DNA from: Lachnospiraceae bacterium | Lineage (GTDB): Bacteria; Bacillota; Clostridia; Lachnospirales; Lachnospiraceae | Reading direction: 5' to 3' | NCBI GenBank assembly: GCA_017441295.1 | Contig: JAFRYA010000006.1 | Coordinates: 124,001 to 188,000, forward strand | Length of the DNA: 64,000 bases | Part shown: piece after piece, positions 33,854 through 43,466 of the stretch | Position numbering within the stretch: position 1 is the first letter of the stretch | Layout: the number at the start of each line of letters is the position of its first letter | Program-made: the position numbers and the translations under genes | The notes under the pieces: generated by a model | Told to the model about the DNA's origin: nothing | The model's database searches: none | Seen by the model: only the letters and a program-made list of their open reading frames with translations

Positions 33854-35418
33854 AAAGGGTTATTGCTTTATTCCTGGCGGTGCTGCTCATAGTGCTGCCG
33901 CTCGCAGGCTGCAAAGGCGGCACCAAAACTGTGGGCAAGGACATTAAGATCGATGATATCACGGAGTTTTATTATACGGTATCAACGTCAACCAACCCTC
34001 CGTATTATCAGAGATACCGTTTCTTTGTCGAGGACGGGAAATATAAGTTCTTTCACGAAAAGAGAGAGGGCGACCACTGGCCGCTGACCGAGGAGGACGC
34101 TACCATTACAGGCACAGTAGAACTGACCGAGGAGCAGTGGCAGACCTTCTACAGCTTTCTGGAAGGGGGCGCGGTTGTAGCCAGATCCGAAAATAATACA
34201 GACGGAGGCGGCAGAGGTCCGTGGCTCTATCTGTATTGGAAGGGCGACAAGGGTAAGGTTCAGGAGTTCTCTTTCAAGTCGAATGCTGAGGAGGGAGCCT
34301 TCGAGGATTTCTGCCATGACTTGTCAGGCGCATTGGAAGTCATTGACCTGCCGATCATCCATGAGCCGGAGTTCGGCGGCGTGTATATTGAAATGACCAT
34401 CGAAGATTTCAATGCGCTGGGCTTTGAGTATGGAGACAGTGTGAAGGTGGTATTTTCTAATGGATATATACTGGAGGACATCCCTTATTACAATGGTTAT
34501 TACGTAAATACCGGGCAGCCGCTGCTGGTAGGCTATACGGGCTATGATTATATAAAGGCGGCCATTAATAATGGCGATGATCTGTGGGACGAAGCTGAGC
34601 TGAAAGCCATGAAGAAGGAAGACCTCTGGGTAGGAGCATCCCTTGAGGAACATGACGTGGCCAGCGTTTACCTGAACGAGAAAGGCAAGTACCTTGATAT
34701 CCAGATGGCCCGCGACATCCATTATTATGACGAGCGCGAAAGATATCCGAGCGATGAAGCCTTCGCCAACTTCCGAATGATAAAGATGGGCGATATTAAA
34801 GAGGGAATCCTCTACCGCTCTGCCTCGCCGTGCGACAATCAGCACAGCCGTGCGCCTTTCGTCAATGACCTGATCGAAGCAGCGGGAGTCAACGTCATCC
34901 TGGACCTGGCCGACACAGATGCCAAGATTGAGAAATACATTGAAAAGGAGGACTTCAACTCCCCGTATTTCCTTACGATTTATGAGAAAGGCAATGTGAT
35001 CCCGATCGCGCTGAACATGAACTACAGATCTGACGATTTCAAGGGCAGGATCATTCAGGGATTCAGGGAGATGACGGCTAAGGAAGGCCCGTATCTTGTG
35101 CACTGCACTGAGGGCAAGGACCGCACAGGCTTCGTATGCATGCTGATTGAGGCTCTGGCAGGGGCGGATTATAATTTAATAGTTGATGATTATATGATCA
35201 CCTATGATAACTATTACGAAATCAGCGAAGAAAAGGATTCGATGAGATATGAGGTTATCCGTGATAACGTTCTGAGCGATATGATCAACGCAATGATCGG
35301 CGATGCCGATGTGGACGTAACTACTGCTGACCTGTCAGCATATGCCGCGGAATACCTGAAGAGCGGCGGCATGACTGACGCAGAGATTGAAGCATTTTTA
35401 GCAAGGATTACAGAATGA
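33850..35418 (+). CDS. Lipoprotein with tyrosine-phosphatase domain
   Basis: A 522-residue exported protein. Lipobox LAGC (Cys about 21); an N-terminal region of unclear fold (about 30-175); a middle part (about 180-260, GDSVKVVFSNGYILEDIPYY) resembling the beta-barrel seen in SAM-hydroxide-hydrolase C-terminal domains; and a tyrosine/dual-specificity phosphatase domain (about 300-460) with the P-loop HCTEGKDRTG (about 418-427). The CX5R core is intact. Being outside the membrane, it would act on extracellular phosphoesters or inositol-phosphate-like substrates rather than on cell signalling; that is inference. Confidence 0.8.
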   Translation: MKRVIALFLAVLLIVLPLAGCKGGTKTVGKDIKIDDITEFYYTVSTSTNPPYYQRYRFFVEDGKYKFFHEKREGDHWPLTEEDATITGTVELTEEQWQTFYSFLEGGAVVARSENNTDGGGRGPWLYLYWKGDKGKVQEFSFKSNAEEGAFEDFCHDLSGALEVIDLPIIHEPEFGGVYIEMTIEDFNALGFEYGDSVKVVFSNGYILEDIPYYNGYYVNTGQPLLVGYTGYDYIKAAINNGDDLWDEAELKAMKKEDLWVGASLEEHDVASVYLNEKGKYLDIQMARDIHYYDERERYPSDEAFANFRMIKMGDIKEGILYRSASPCDNQHSRAPFVNDLIEAAGVNVILDLADTDAKIEKYIEKEDFNSPYFLTIYEKGNVIPIALNMNYRSDDFKGRIIQGFREMTAKEGPYLVHCTEGKDRTGFVCMLIEALAGADYNLIVDDYMITYDNYYEISEEKDSMRYEVIRDNVLSDMINAMIGDADVDVTTADLSAYAAEYLKSGGMTDAEIEAFLARITE

Positions 35419-35987
35419 AACAGCCGACAGATGCAGCCAAAGAATATATTGAAGAGCTGTTCCGCGGCAACGCGGGAGGGCACGACAGCGCGCATACCCT
35501 GCGTGTTTACAGGAATGCCATACGCATAGCAGAACACGAATCCTGCAATATCAGGATCGTGGCTCTGGCTGCCCTGCTCCATGACGCGGACGATCATAAG
35601 CTGTTTAACACTGAAAACAATGCCAATGCCAGAGCTTTCCTGACAGTGCAGGGTGTGGATCCTGAAGAGATTGAATCTATCTGTGAGGCTATTAATTCAG
35701 TATCATTCAGCCAGAACAGAGGACGCCGCCCGGCCACAATCGAAGGAAAGATAGTGCAGGACGCGGACAGGCTGGATGCCATTGGCGCGATAGGCATTGC
35801 GCGCACCTTCGCCTTTGGCGGAGAACATGGCAGGACATTAGAGTCGTCAATAGACCATTTCCATGAAAAACTTCTGCTGCTTAAGGGAGAAATGAATACT
35901 GAGGCAGCAAAACAGCTGGCGGAAGAGCGGCATGATTTTATGGTCAGATTTTTAGAGGAGTTTGAGAAAGAAAATGGACATATTTAA
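35415..35987 (+). CDS. HD-domain phosphohydrolase
   Basis: A 190-residue metal-dependent phosphohydrolase of the YedJ-type: HDSAHTLRVYRNA (about 17-29), the HD pair in ALLHDADDH (about 55-63) and the later DADRLDAIGAIGIAR (about 116-130) complete the metal site. Overlaps the phosphatase gene by four bases. Confidence 0.88.
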   Translation: MKQPTDAAKEYIEELFRGNAGGHDSAHTLRVYRNAIRIAEHESCNIRIVALAALLHDADDHKLFNTENNANARAFLTVQGVDPEEIESICEAINSVSFSQNRGRRPATIEGKIVQDADRLDAIGAIGIARTFAFGGEHGRTLESSIDHFHEKLLLLKGEMNTEAAKQLAEERHDFMVRFLEEFEKENGHI

Positions 35988-36765
35988 GCTTTTAACAACC
36001 AGACGCAGCGTCAGGACCTTTGACGGACAGCCATTATCGGCCGAAGACGTTCAGAACATCCGCGAATACATTGAGAATATCCCGAACCCGTACGGCATTC
36101 CGGTGAGATTTGTGTATATGGATGCTAAAGAGATGGGCCTTTCCAGTCCTGTGATCACGGGCGAGGCCGCATACATTGCGGGTATTGTGGAGAAAGTGCC
36201 TCACAGAGAAGAGGCATTCGGATTCTCATTTGAGAGAATGGTAATGCATTTATGGTCCCGAGGAATCGGAACAACCTGGATTGCAGGCACATTCAAGAGA
36301 GAGTTCTTTGAAAAGGCAGCCGGCGTTAAGGAAAACGAGGTCATGTACTGCGTGACACCGGTAGGTTATCCGGCGAAGAAAAAATCCATCAAGGAAGTGG
36401 CAATGCGCAAGGGCGTTGGCGCTGACAAGAGGAAAGACGGCGCAGAGCTCTTCTTTGAAGGTGGCTTTACAAAGCCGTTTGCGGCAGCAGATGAAGGCCT
36501 GAAACAGGCGCTTGAAGCTGTCAGATGGGCACCATCGGCGGTTAACAAACAGCCGTGGCGCATCATAAAGGATGGAAACGCATTCCATTTCTATCTGAAG
36601 CATGACAAAAACTACGCGACAGCCGACGGCGGAGACCTCCAGAAGGTCGACATGGGCATTGCCCTGTGTCATTTCATTGACATGACGGGAGGCAGCCTGA
36701 ACGTGGCTGATCCAGGTGTCGAAACACCTGAAGGAATTGAATATATTGCATCTGTAACTGTATAA
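35974..36765 (+). CDS. Nitroreductase-family protein (TM-nitroreductase type)
   Basis: A 263-residue FMN-binding nitroreductase-like protein: LLTTRRSVRTFDGQPLS (about 5-21) and the C-terminal half WAPSAVNKQPWRII (about 188-201). It has the tandem half-repeat layout of the larger TM-nitroreductase subgroup. Start at ATG 35974, overlapping the HD gene by 14 bases, with GAGGAG 13 bases upstream. Redox substrate unknown. Confidence 0.82.
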   Translation: MDIFKLLTTRRSVRTFDGQPLSAEDVQNIREYIENIPNPYGIPVRFVYMDAKEMGLSSPVITGEAAYIAGIVEKVPHREEAFGFSFERMVMHLWSRGIGTTWIAGTFKREFFEKAAGVKENEVMYCVTPVGYPAKKKSIKEVAMRKGVGADKRKDGAELFFEGGFTKPFAAADEGLKQALEAVRWAPSAVNKQPWRIIKDGNAFHFYLKHDKNYATADGGDLQKVDMGIALCHFIDMTGGSLNVADPGVETPEGIEYIASVTV

Positions 36766-36775
36766 AGGAGAGAAA

Positions 36776-37576
36776 ATGGACAGAATCTATTACTTTTCCG
36801 GCACCGGTAACTGCCTGATGATCGCCAGGAATCTGGCTGATGGTCTGGGCGGCGCCGAACTGGTGCGAATTACTGAAAACACGGAGATACCGGCAGAAGT
36901 GCCTGAAGGCCGTACCGTGCTGGTATTTCCTATTTACTGCGGAAACGCGCCTGTCATAGTACGAGAACTGGCAGAGAAGCTGCCACTGAACGCGGACAGC
37001 AGAGTATATTCCATAGCTGTTCACGGAGGCCATGCCGTAATCGGCAATCCGCAGATTGCGTCAATCCTGAACCGCCGCGGAGTAAAGCATTATAAACTGT
37101 ACGAGATTGAAACCGTTCACAACGGAGCATTTATTGCGCCGCTTCCGGACGATACCGAGATCAGGGCTAAGCTGGATGCGTCATATAAGGCTGCCAGAGA
37201 GATTGGCGAAGAAATAGCCACAGACCCTGCGGAGCCTTTGCCAATGGCTGACGGAATAATCGAGAAGGCAGCCTCTAATCCGATGGCGCAGAAGGTCGTC
37301 TTCAGCTTTGACCCCGCCAAGGGATATGTAGATTTCTTCACAGAGGATAACTGCAGTGAATGCGGTATCTGCGTGAAAGTCTGCCCGATGGGGAATATCA
37401 CGTTGGAGAACGGCGGCCCTGTATGGCACGACAAATGCCAGCTCTGCCTGGCCTGCCTGCAGTACTGCCCAAACCAGAATATCCAGTACGTGCACAATCA
37501 TGTGCCGGATCATACCAGCGTGGGCAAGAAACGCTATCATAACCCGGATGTAAATATAAAAGAATTAATTAATTAA
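36776..37576 (+). CDS. EFR1 family flavodoxin-ferredoxin fusion
   Basis: A 266-residue protein with an N-terminal flavodoxin-like domain (YYFSGTGNCLMIAR, about 4-17) and a C-terminal pair of [4Fe-4S] motifs (CSECGICVKVCP about 193-204 and CQLCLACLQYCP about 221-232). EFR1 proteins are probable electron carriers in anaerobes. AAAGGAGAG precedes the ATG; it may pass electrons to the nitroreductase-like protein immediately upstream. Confidence 0.9.
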   Translation: MDRIYYFSGTGNCLMIARNLADGLGGAELVRITENTEIPAEVPEGRTVLVFPIYCGNAPVIVRELAEKLPLNADSRVYSIAVHGGHAVIGNPQIASILNRRGVKHYKLYEIETVHNGAFIAPLPDDTEIRAKLDASYKAAREIGEEIATDPAEPLPMADGIIEKAASNPMAQKVVFSFDPAKGYVDFFTEDNCSECGICVKVCPMGNITLENGGPVWHDKCQLCLACLQYCPNQNIQYVHNHVPDHTSVGKKRYHNPDVNIKELIN

Positions 37577-37589
37577 CCGGAGAAATAAT

Positions 37590-38684
37590 ATGTCATTAAT
37601 CACAATAGATGAAGTTAACAGGTTAGAGCCCGGAAGCTATGTATACGTAGACATGCGCGGAGACGATGCGTACGCGCACGGCCATATTCCAGATGCGATT
37701 AATTGGAACAGGCGTGAAGAAACAGATATGCTCCCGCGTGATAAAAAGCTCATAGTCTACTGCAGCATCGGAGAAAACAGTATCGAGGCTGCGGAAGAAC
37801 TAATTGAGCAGGGATTTGAGGCATACAGCCTGAAACGCGGTTTCAGGGAGTGGCTTTTGACACAATATAAGGGCCTTAGCTCTGAGGAGCTGAAGAAATA
37901 TGACAGACAGATCATACTTCCTCAGATTGGCGTGGAAGGCCAGAAAAAGTTAAAGAATTCCAAAGTCCTTATCATCGGCGCGGGAGGCTTAGGCTCTCCT
38001 GCAGCATTGTATCTGGCCGGCGCAGGTGTTGGGACCATCGGCATAATGGATGCTGATGAAGTAGGCCTTTCAAACCTTCACAGACAGATCGTCCATTCCG
38101 TGAAGAAGGTTGGCATGAACAAGGCCGAATCAGCTGCCGAGGCCATGAATGAGTTAAATGACATGGTCAAGGTCAATGTTTACAAGGCTTACCTGACTCC
38201 TGATAACGCTGAAGAAATCATCAGCCAGTACGACTTTATTATAGATGCAGCAGATAATTTCGAAACCAAATTTCTGATCAATGATGCCTGCGTGCTTCAG
38301 CACAAGCCGTTTTGCCACGCGGGTGTGCTGCAGTTCATGGGCCAGGTAATGACATATGTGCCGGGAGACTGTCCCTGCTACAGATGCTTCTTTGAAGAAA
38401 TACCTGAGAGGAGGTTTGGACAAACCTGCAACGAAGCAGGAGTTTTGGGCCCTGTAGTAGGTATAGTGGGCTGCATTCAGGCGACCGAAGCAATCAAATA
38501 CATCTGCGGAATAGAAGGGCTTCTGACCGGCAGACTCCTGATATTTGACGGACTTGACATGGAAGTACACATCGTAAACTTTAAGAGCAAAAACGACTCG
38601 TGCAGGGTCTGCGGCAAAGACAGACAGATAACGAGTGTTAAGGAAAACGCAGCGGAGTATTCCGGAGGAATATGCCATATATGA
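37590..38684 (+). CDS. Rhodanese-ThiF/MoeB fusion (E1-like adenylyltransferase)
   Basis: A 364-residue fusion. An N-terminal rhodanese domain (about 1-95) carries the persulfide Cys in IVYCSIGENS (about 52-61); the C-terminal ThiF/MoeB domain (about 105-345) has IIGAGGLGSPAALYLAGAG (about 129-147), the DNLHRQ-equivalent LSNLHRQI, two CXXC zinc pairs (CPCYRC, CRVC) and the catalytic Cys in GQTCNEAG. Usual MoeB-rhodanese fusions have the rhodanese at the C-terminus, so the order is reversed. It should adenylate and sulfurate a ThiS/MoaD-like carrier, none of which is in the window. Confidence 0.88.
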   Translation: MSLITIDEVNRLEPGSYVYVDMRGDDAYAHGHIPDAINWNRREETDMLPRDKKLIVYCSIGENSIEAAEELIEQGFEAYSLKRGFREWLLTQYKGLSSEELKKYDRQIILPQIGVEGQKKLKNSKVLIIGAGGLGSPAALYLAGAGVGTIGIMDADEVGLSNLHRQIVHSVKKVGMNKAESAAEAMNELNDMVKVNVYKAYLTPDNAEEIISQYDFIIDAADNFETKFLINDACVLQHKPFCHAGVLQFMGQVMTYVPGDCPCYRCFFEEIPERRFGQTCNEAGVLGPVVGIVGCIQATEAIKYICGIEGLLTGRLLIFDGLDMEVHIVNFKSKNDSCRVCGKDRQITSVKENAAEYSGGICHI

Positions 38685-39589
38685 AAAAATTGGCTTTAAT
38701 AATCGCTGTGGTGATGCTTGCAGTATGCACTCTGGCATGCTCCGGGCAGAACAGCGAAACAGAAACAACTGAAGAAATAAAGACCACCCCGGAAACAACA
38801 GAATCAAAGGCCGATTTACAGAAACTAATAGAAGACATAATAACAATCCGCGGCAATTATGGCCAGAAAGCTGATGCCAAGGTGGACAGCTTACTTAAGG
38901 AACTTGAAGAACTTGATGAATCAGAGGCCGGGCTGCTGCGCAAAACCATAGACTACTGGAATTATCTGGACAGAGAGCTTCAGATCAATACAGGTGACGT
39001 GCCTGAAGGATTTCCTGATGGAGACAATCTCTGTATAGTTGTCCTTGGATATGCCTTAAATAAAGACGGCTCGATGCAGGATGAACTGATTGGCAGGTTG
39101 ACTGCCGCGCTGGATCTGGCTGAGGCATACCCGAATGCTTATGTAATGTGCACCGGCGGCGGCACGGCTAAGGAAAACCCTGACGCCACTGAGGCAGGAC
39201 GCATGGGAGAGTGGCTGTTAAGCCATGGATTATCCGAGGACAGGCTGATCCTGGAAGCACAGTCCAAAACAACTGTTCAGAATGCGGAGCTCTGCATTGA
39301 TATCCTGAGGAGCAGATATCCTCAGGTGGACTCCTGTGTGATTGTAAGCAGCAGCTATCATATTGCGTGGGGCTCTCTCCTCTTTGAGGCAGTTTTCCTG
39401 AAATCCGCAAAAGAGGCTGATGCGCCGGAAATGCATGTGATCGGAAACTACGCATATGAATATGAAAATCCTTTATACCCTGCCGATCAGATTTTCAGAT
39501 GGGAAACCGGAGGGTTGCTTTTGCTCTATGGTAATATAGATCTGGCAAACCAATACTTTAGGGGAACATTTGAAAAACCTGAATTATGA
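38681..39589 (+). CDS. YdcF/ElyC-type DUF218 lipoprotein
   Basis: A 302-residue exported protein with signal peptide and lipobox LACS (Cys about 20 from this start), a Thr/Glu spacer, and a DUF218 domain (about 105-290): IVVLGYALNKDGSM, MCTGGGTAKENPDATEAGRM, and IVSSSYHIAWGS. Related SanA/ElyC proteins affect envelope polymers. ATG 38681 overlaps the ThiF stop as ATGA; an in-frame ATG at 38672 is too near the GGAGGA. Confidence 0.82.
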   Translation: MKKLALIIAVVMLAVCTLACSGQNSETETTEEIKTTPETTESKADLQKLIEDIITIRGNYGQKADAKVDSLLKELEELDESEAGLLRKTIDYWNYLDRELQINTGDVPEGFPDGDNLCIVVLGYALNKDGSMQDELIGRLTAALDLAEAYPNAYVMCTGGGTAKENPDATEAGRMGEWLLSHGLSEDRLILEAQSKTTVQNAELCIDILRSRYPQVDSCVIVSSSYHIAWGSLLFEAVFLKSAKEADAPEMHVIGNYAYEYENPLYPADQIFRWETGGLLLLYGNIDLANQYFRGTFEKPEL

Positions 39590-39658
39590 TAAAATTATTT
39601 GACGAAATCCTATGACGAGCCGATGATAGTAGACAAATGGATCAGGAGGAAGGGCGAT

Positions 39659-40372
39659 ATGCCGCAGTTCGATAACGAGCTTTACAAAGAAATTGCAGAG
39701 AATACTAAAGAATGGGCAGAGAAAAATGGCATAAAGATCTCTGACGATGCGTCTGACTTTGTAATGGTAAGTGACGTGGTGCCTGATGCCATTCTGGAAA
39801 TCAGGTATTATTCCACATTCAACTTCCTGGGACAGAGAGTGGATGGCTATGAGGAGCCGATCGCGCTTATTACTAAAGAGGCTGCAGCTGCGCTCAAGGA
39901 AGCCAGCGATGAAGCTGTGTCAATGGGCTATCGCCTCAAGGTTTACGATGCCTACCGTCCACAGAAGGCAGTCGCGCACTTCGTCAGATGGGCGTTGGAT
40001 ACACACCGTGTGCAGATGAGAGAATACTTCTACCCGCAGCAGAAGAAGGAGCATCTTTTCCCGCTGGGATTTATTGCTGAACGCTCGGGTCACACACGCG
40101 GCAGCACAATTGATCTGACATTATTTGACATGAAAGAGAATAAAGAGCTGGATATGGGAGGCAATTTCGATTTCTTCGGAGACCTCAGCCATCCGGCCTA
40201 TTTGAACGTCACCGAGGAGCAGTACAACAACCGCATGCTGCTCAGAGACCTGATGGTAAAACATGGATTTAAGCCGCTTCAGGAAGAATGGTGGCATTTC
40301 ACATTGGAGAACGAACCGTACACTGATACATATTTTACGTTCCCGGTTAACAGCAAGTCTGTCGGGAAATAA
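39659..40372 (+). CDS. D-alanyl-D-alanine dipeptidase, VanX/DdpX family
   Basis: A 237-residue M15D zinc peptidase: KVYDAYRPQKAV (about 96-107), SGHTRGSTIDLT (about 145-156, first His and Asp zinc ligands) and EEWWHFTL (about 215-222, catalytic Glu and last His). Cleaves D-Ala-D-Ala dipeptides. I use ATG 39659 since AGGAGG lies nine bases before it; the frame opens 20 codons earlier at a TTG. No vanH, vanA-type ligase or VanRS genes are near, so this looks like wall turnover, not resistance. Confidence 0.88.
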   Translation: MPQFDNELYKEIAENTKEWAEKNGIKISDDASDFVMVSDVVPDAILEIRYYSTFNFLGQRVDGYEEPIALITKEAAAALKEASDEAVSMGYRLKVYDAYRPQKAVAHFVRWALDTHRVQMREYFYPQQKKEHLFPLGFIAERSGHTRGSTIDLTLFDMKENKELDMGGNFDFFGDLSHPAYLNVTEEQYNNRMLLRDLMVKHGFKPLQEEWWHFTLENEPYTDTYFTFPVNSKSVGK

Positions 40373-40395
40373 TTGAACATATAAGGAGAAGTATT

Positions 40396-41367
40396 ATGGA
40401 GAAAGGAAAATATTCTGTTATTGATGTGCATCTGCACTTTGCTATTCCGGAGTTTTTTGCTTATCTGGAAAAGAACAACGCTTTGTTCGAAGACAGCATT
40501 CTGCTGCCGAGGAAAACGAATGATGAGATGCTGGACATGATGGACCAGTCAGGCACGAGTCTGGCGGTACTGACACTTTCGTCTCCGCATCCATGGTACA
40601 AGGAATACCCGGAAGAGGGTGTGGAGCTGTGCAGGAAATTAAATGAAGCCGCGGCTGAGCTCCAGAGGCGCTACCCGGACAGATTCAGATTCCATGCCAC
40701 ACTGCCTCTGCCGGACGTTGACGCGGCCATGAGAGAGGCTGAATACGCGCTGGACAAGCTGGGCGCGGCAGGAATCAAGTTGGCAACCAACGCACGCGGA
40801 CAGTATCTGGGAGATCCCGCACTGGATCCATTGTTCAAGATGCTGGATGAGAGGAGAGCCATTATCAATATCCATCCGCACAGACCGGACAATCTGAGAG
40901 ACGACCTCTTCTCTGCCAAGATCATCCCGGTATTTGAGTTCTTTGCTGACACTACACGCGCGGTTCTGAATATGATGGGACACGGCATCATGGAGAGATT
41001 CCACCAGCTCAAGATAATAGTTCCGCACAGCGGAGCGTTCCTGGCAAATATTGCCGACAGGGGCGAGGAATTCGTGCCGCTGCTCAAGAGGCTGGGAGTG
41101 CTCGATGAAGAACTGTATATGAAGGAAAATCTGTCACGCTTTTACTATGATATGGCCGGCAATCCGATCCCTGACCTGATGCCGCTGCTGATGAGATTCA
41201 TCCCGGCGAGCCATATCATGTACGGCAGCGACTACCCATTCACTCCGACCCAGAAATGCATTGACAGGGTAGCTGATATCAGGGCATTTCTGGATGCGGA
41301 TCCTAAGCTGGCGCCTTACAGGGAGATGTTCTTCCACGAGAACGCTGAGCGCCTGTACAGATTATAA
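40396..41367 (+). CDS. Amidohydrolase_2 family metal-dependent hydrolase
   Basis: A 323-residue TIM-barrel hydrolase: HxH in DVHLHFA (about 10-16), INIHPHRPDN (about 156-165, with metal His), PHSGAFLANI (about 210-219) and YGSDYPFTP (about 275-283) with the catalytic Asp. This is the ACMSD/gamma-resorcylate decarboxylase-like pattern; substrates in the family are carboxylated or lactone compounds. TAAGGAGAAG precedes the ATG. Confidence 0.85.
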   Translation: MEKGKYSVIDVHLHFAIPEFFAYLEKNNALFEDSILLPRKTNDEMLDMMDQSGTSLAVLTLSSPHPWYKEYPEEGVELCRKLNEAAAELQRRYPDRFRFHATLPLPDVDAAMREAEYALDKLGAAGIKLATNARGQYLGDPALDPLFKMLDERRAIINIHPHRPDNLRDDLFSAKIIPVFEFFADTTRAVLNMMGHGIMERFHQLKIIVPHSGAFLANIADRGEEFVPLLKRLGVLDEELYMKENLSRFYYDMAGNPIPDLMPLLMRFIPASHIMYGSDYPFTPTQKCIDRVADIRAFLDADPKLAPYREMFFHENAERLYRL

Positions 41368-41380
41368 AAGGAGGAAGGAA

Positions 41381-41758
41381 ATGATCACATGCATTCACCA
41401 CGTGGCGCTTAAGTGTCACGGAGAAGAAGAATACGAGAAAGTAAAAGACTTCTACCAGAATGTTTTAGACCTGAAGATGAAGGGTGAGTGGGCCGGAGGA
41501 TGTCACCTGACAGCTGGCAACGCTGTTCTGGAGATATTCAGAAAAGGCGCGGAAGAAGGAGGCACAGGCTCTATTCCGCATTATTCCCTGGGCGTTGACG
41601 ATATGGATAAAGTATGTGAGGTCCTGGCCAAAGCAGGCTATGAAGTATACAATGGCCCTCGGGACATTGAACTGCCTATAGACCCGCCGGTACCTGCTAC
41701 AATAGCGTTTGTTAAGGGGCCGCTGGGAGAAGAAATAGAATTTTTTATGGAGAAATAA
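41381..41758 (+). CDS. VOC/glyoxalase family protein
   Basis: A 125-residue single VOC domain beginning ITCIHHVALKCHGEEEYEKV and ending GPLGEEIEFFMEK, where the first His and last Glu are metal-ligand positions of glyoxalase-like proteins. AAAGGAGGAAGG precedes ATG 41381. It follows the amidohydrolase by 13 bases, so the two may act on one substrate. Confidence 0.87.
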   Translation: MITCIHHVALKCHGEEEYEKVKDFYQNVLDLKMKGEWAGGCHLTAGNAVLEIFRKGAEEGGTGSIPHYSLGVDDMDKVCEVLAKAGYEVYNGPRDIELPIDPPVPATIAFVKGPLGEEIEFFMEK

Positions 41759-41761
41759 CAA

Positions 41762-43465
41762 ATGGAAAACTGGAAATTTAGCGAACTTAAATATGTGAGG
41801 CCTGACGCGGAAGCCATTAAGGCCCGCTATACTGAGGCTGCTCAGAAGGTGAAGGAAGCGAAGTCTGCAGATGAAATCATAGCGCTGATTAAAGAAGGCG
41901 ATGAATATGATGACCAGCTGCAGACAATGGTAACGCTGGTTTATGTCCGCAACACCCTTGATACAACAGACAAGTTCTATGAAGATGAGATGGAGTTTAT
42001 CAATAACACAGTCCCTGAGCTGATGCCGTACTTCCTGGCATTCAATGACGCTGTCTGTGAGAGCCCGTTCAGGGCAGAACTCGAAGAGAAGATCGGCAAA
42101 CAGTTCTTCACCTCCATGGACCTTCAGAAGAAGGGCTTCTGCGAGGCGAATATCCCTCTGATGCAGAAAGAAGCCGCTCTCACTACGGAATATCAGAAGA
42201 TGATGGCTACATGCCAGATCGATTTCGACGGACAGATACTGAACCTGTACGGCATCCAGAAATATTTCGAGGATGACGACAGGGAGAAACGCCGCGCAGC
42301 GGTAAAGGCGTACTCTGACTTCTATCATTCATGTGAGCCGCGTCTTGAGGAAATCTGGTCAGAGCTGATCGAGATCAGAAATGAGATGGGCAGAAACCTC
42401 GGATTCGAGAATTACATCCCGCTGGGATACATTAACCAGGGACGTTCAGATTACGGCATGGAAGAAGTTGCTTCCTTCCGTGAGCAGGTTCGCACCGAGC
42501 TGGTGCCGCTCTGCTCGAAACTCTACGAAGCTCAGAGAAAGCGACTGGGCGTTGACGAGCTGATGTTCTGGGACGAGAAAAAGGTGTTCCCGGACGGCAA
42601 TGCTCAGCCTGCAGGCGATGACGACTTCATGATTGAAGAAGCCCGCAAAATGTATCACAAGATTTCACCTGAGACAGGCGAATTCATTGATTTTATGATC
42701 GGGCATGATCTGCTGGATCTTAAAAACAAGCCAAACAAAGCAGCAACAGGCTATATGACGTCCATGCCATCACTCAAGGCGCCGTTCGTATTCTCAGTAT
42801 TTAACGGAACCATCGGCGACATGCAGGTGCTCTCACATGAGCTCGGACACGCATTCGCCGGATACATGGCTATGCGTAATCAGGAATTCTCAGCTTACTT
42901 CTCGGAATCAACCGACATTGCGGAGATACATTCCATGTCCATGGAGCAGTTCGCTTATCCGTACGCTGAGAATTTCTTCGGAAAGGATGCGGACAAATAC
43001 CGTCTGGCGCATCTGCAGGAGGCTATCACATTCGTGCCTTTTGGCGTTGCTGTCGATGAGTTCCAGCATATCTGCTATGCGAACCCGCAGCTTACTCCGA
43101 AGGAGCGCACGCTCGAGTGGAAGAAACTCGAAGAGAAATATATGCCATGGCGTAAATACGACAAGGACGATGAATTCTTTAACAGAGGCGGAATGTGGTA
43201 TCACAAGCTGCACATCTTCCTCTACCCGTTCTACTATATCAACTACACGCTGACCACTATGGGTGCTATGGAATTCAAGAAAAAGGATCACGAAAACCAC
43301 GAAGCCGCATGGGAGGATTATCTGAGACTGTGCAAGTGTGGCGGCAGCATGAGTTATCTGGAGACCCTGCGTTATGCTAACCTGGCAGTTCCGTTCGAAG
43401 AGGGCGGCGTAAAACGTGCCATGGAATATGCTAAGCAGGTAATGCTGGAACAAATAGGAGAATAA
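41762..43465 (+). CDS. M3 family oligoendopeptidase
   Basis: A 567-residue cytoplasmic metallopeptidase of the PepF/M3B group, with the zinc motif HELGHAFAGY (about 359-368) and the distal STDIAEIHSMSMEQF containing the third ligand Glu. Full length for the family. Four bases after the VOC gene. Degrades short peptides. Confidence 0.94.
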   Translation: MENWKFSELKYVRPDAEAIKARYTEAAQKVKEAKSADEIIALIKEGDEYDDQLQTMVTLVYVRNTLDTTDKFYEDEMEFINNTVPELMPYFLAFNDAVCESPFRAELEEKIGKQFFTSMDLQKKGFCEANIPLMQKEAALTTEYQKMMATCQIDFDGQILNLYGIQKYFEDDDREKRRAAVKAYSDFYHSCEPRLEEIWSELIEIRNEMGRNLGFENYIPLGYINQGRSDYGMEEVASFREQVRTELVPLCSKLYEAQRKRLGVDELMFWDEKKVFPDGNAQPAGDDDFMIEEARKMYHKISPETGEFIDFMIGHDLLDLKNKPNKAATGYMTSMPSLKAPFVFSVFNGTIGDMQVLSHELGHAFAGYMAMRNQEFSAYFSESTDIAEIHSMSMEQFAYPYAENFFGKDADKYRLAHLQEAITFVPFGVAVDEFQHICYANPQLTPKERTLEWKKLEEKYMPWRKYDKDDEFFNRGGMWYHKLHIFLYPFYYINYTLTTMGAMEFKKKDHENHEAAWEDYLRLCKCGGSMSYLETLRYANLAVPFEEGGVKRAMEYAKQVMLEQIGE

Positions 43466-43466
43466 T

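Noticed and set aside
39659..40372. Vancomycin resistance determinant (vanX)
   Set aside because: No vanH, vanA/B-type ligase or VanRS genes are nearby; VanX-family dipeptidases also serve ordinary wall turnover.
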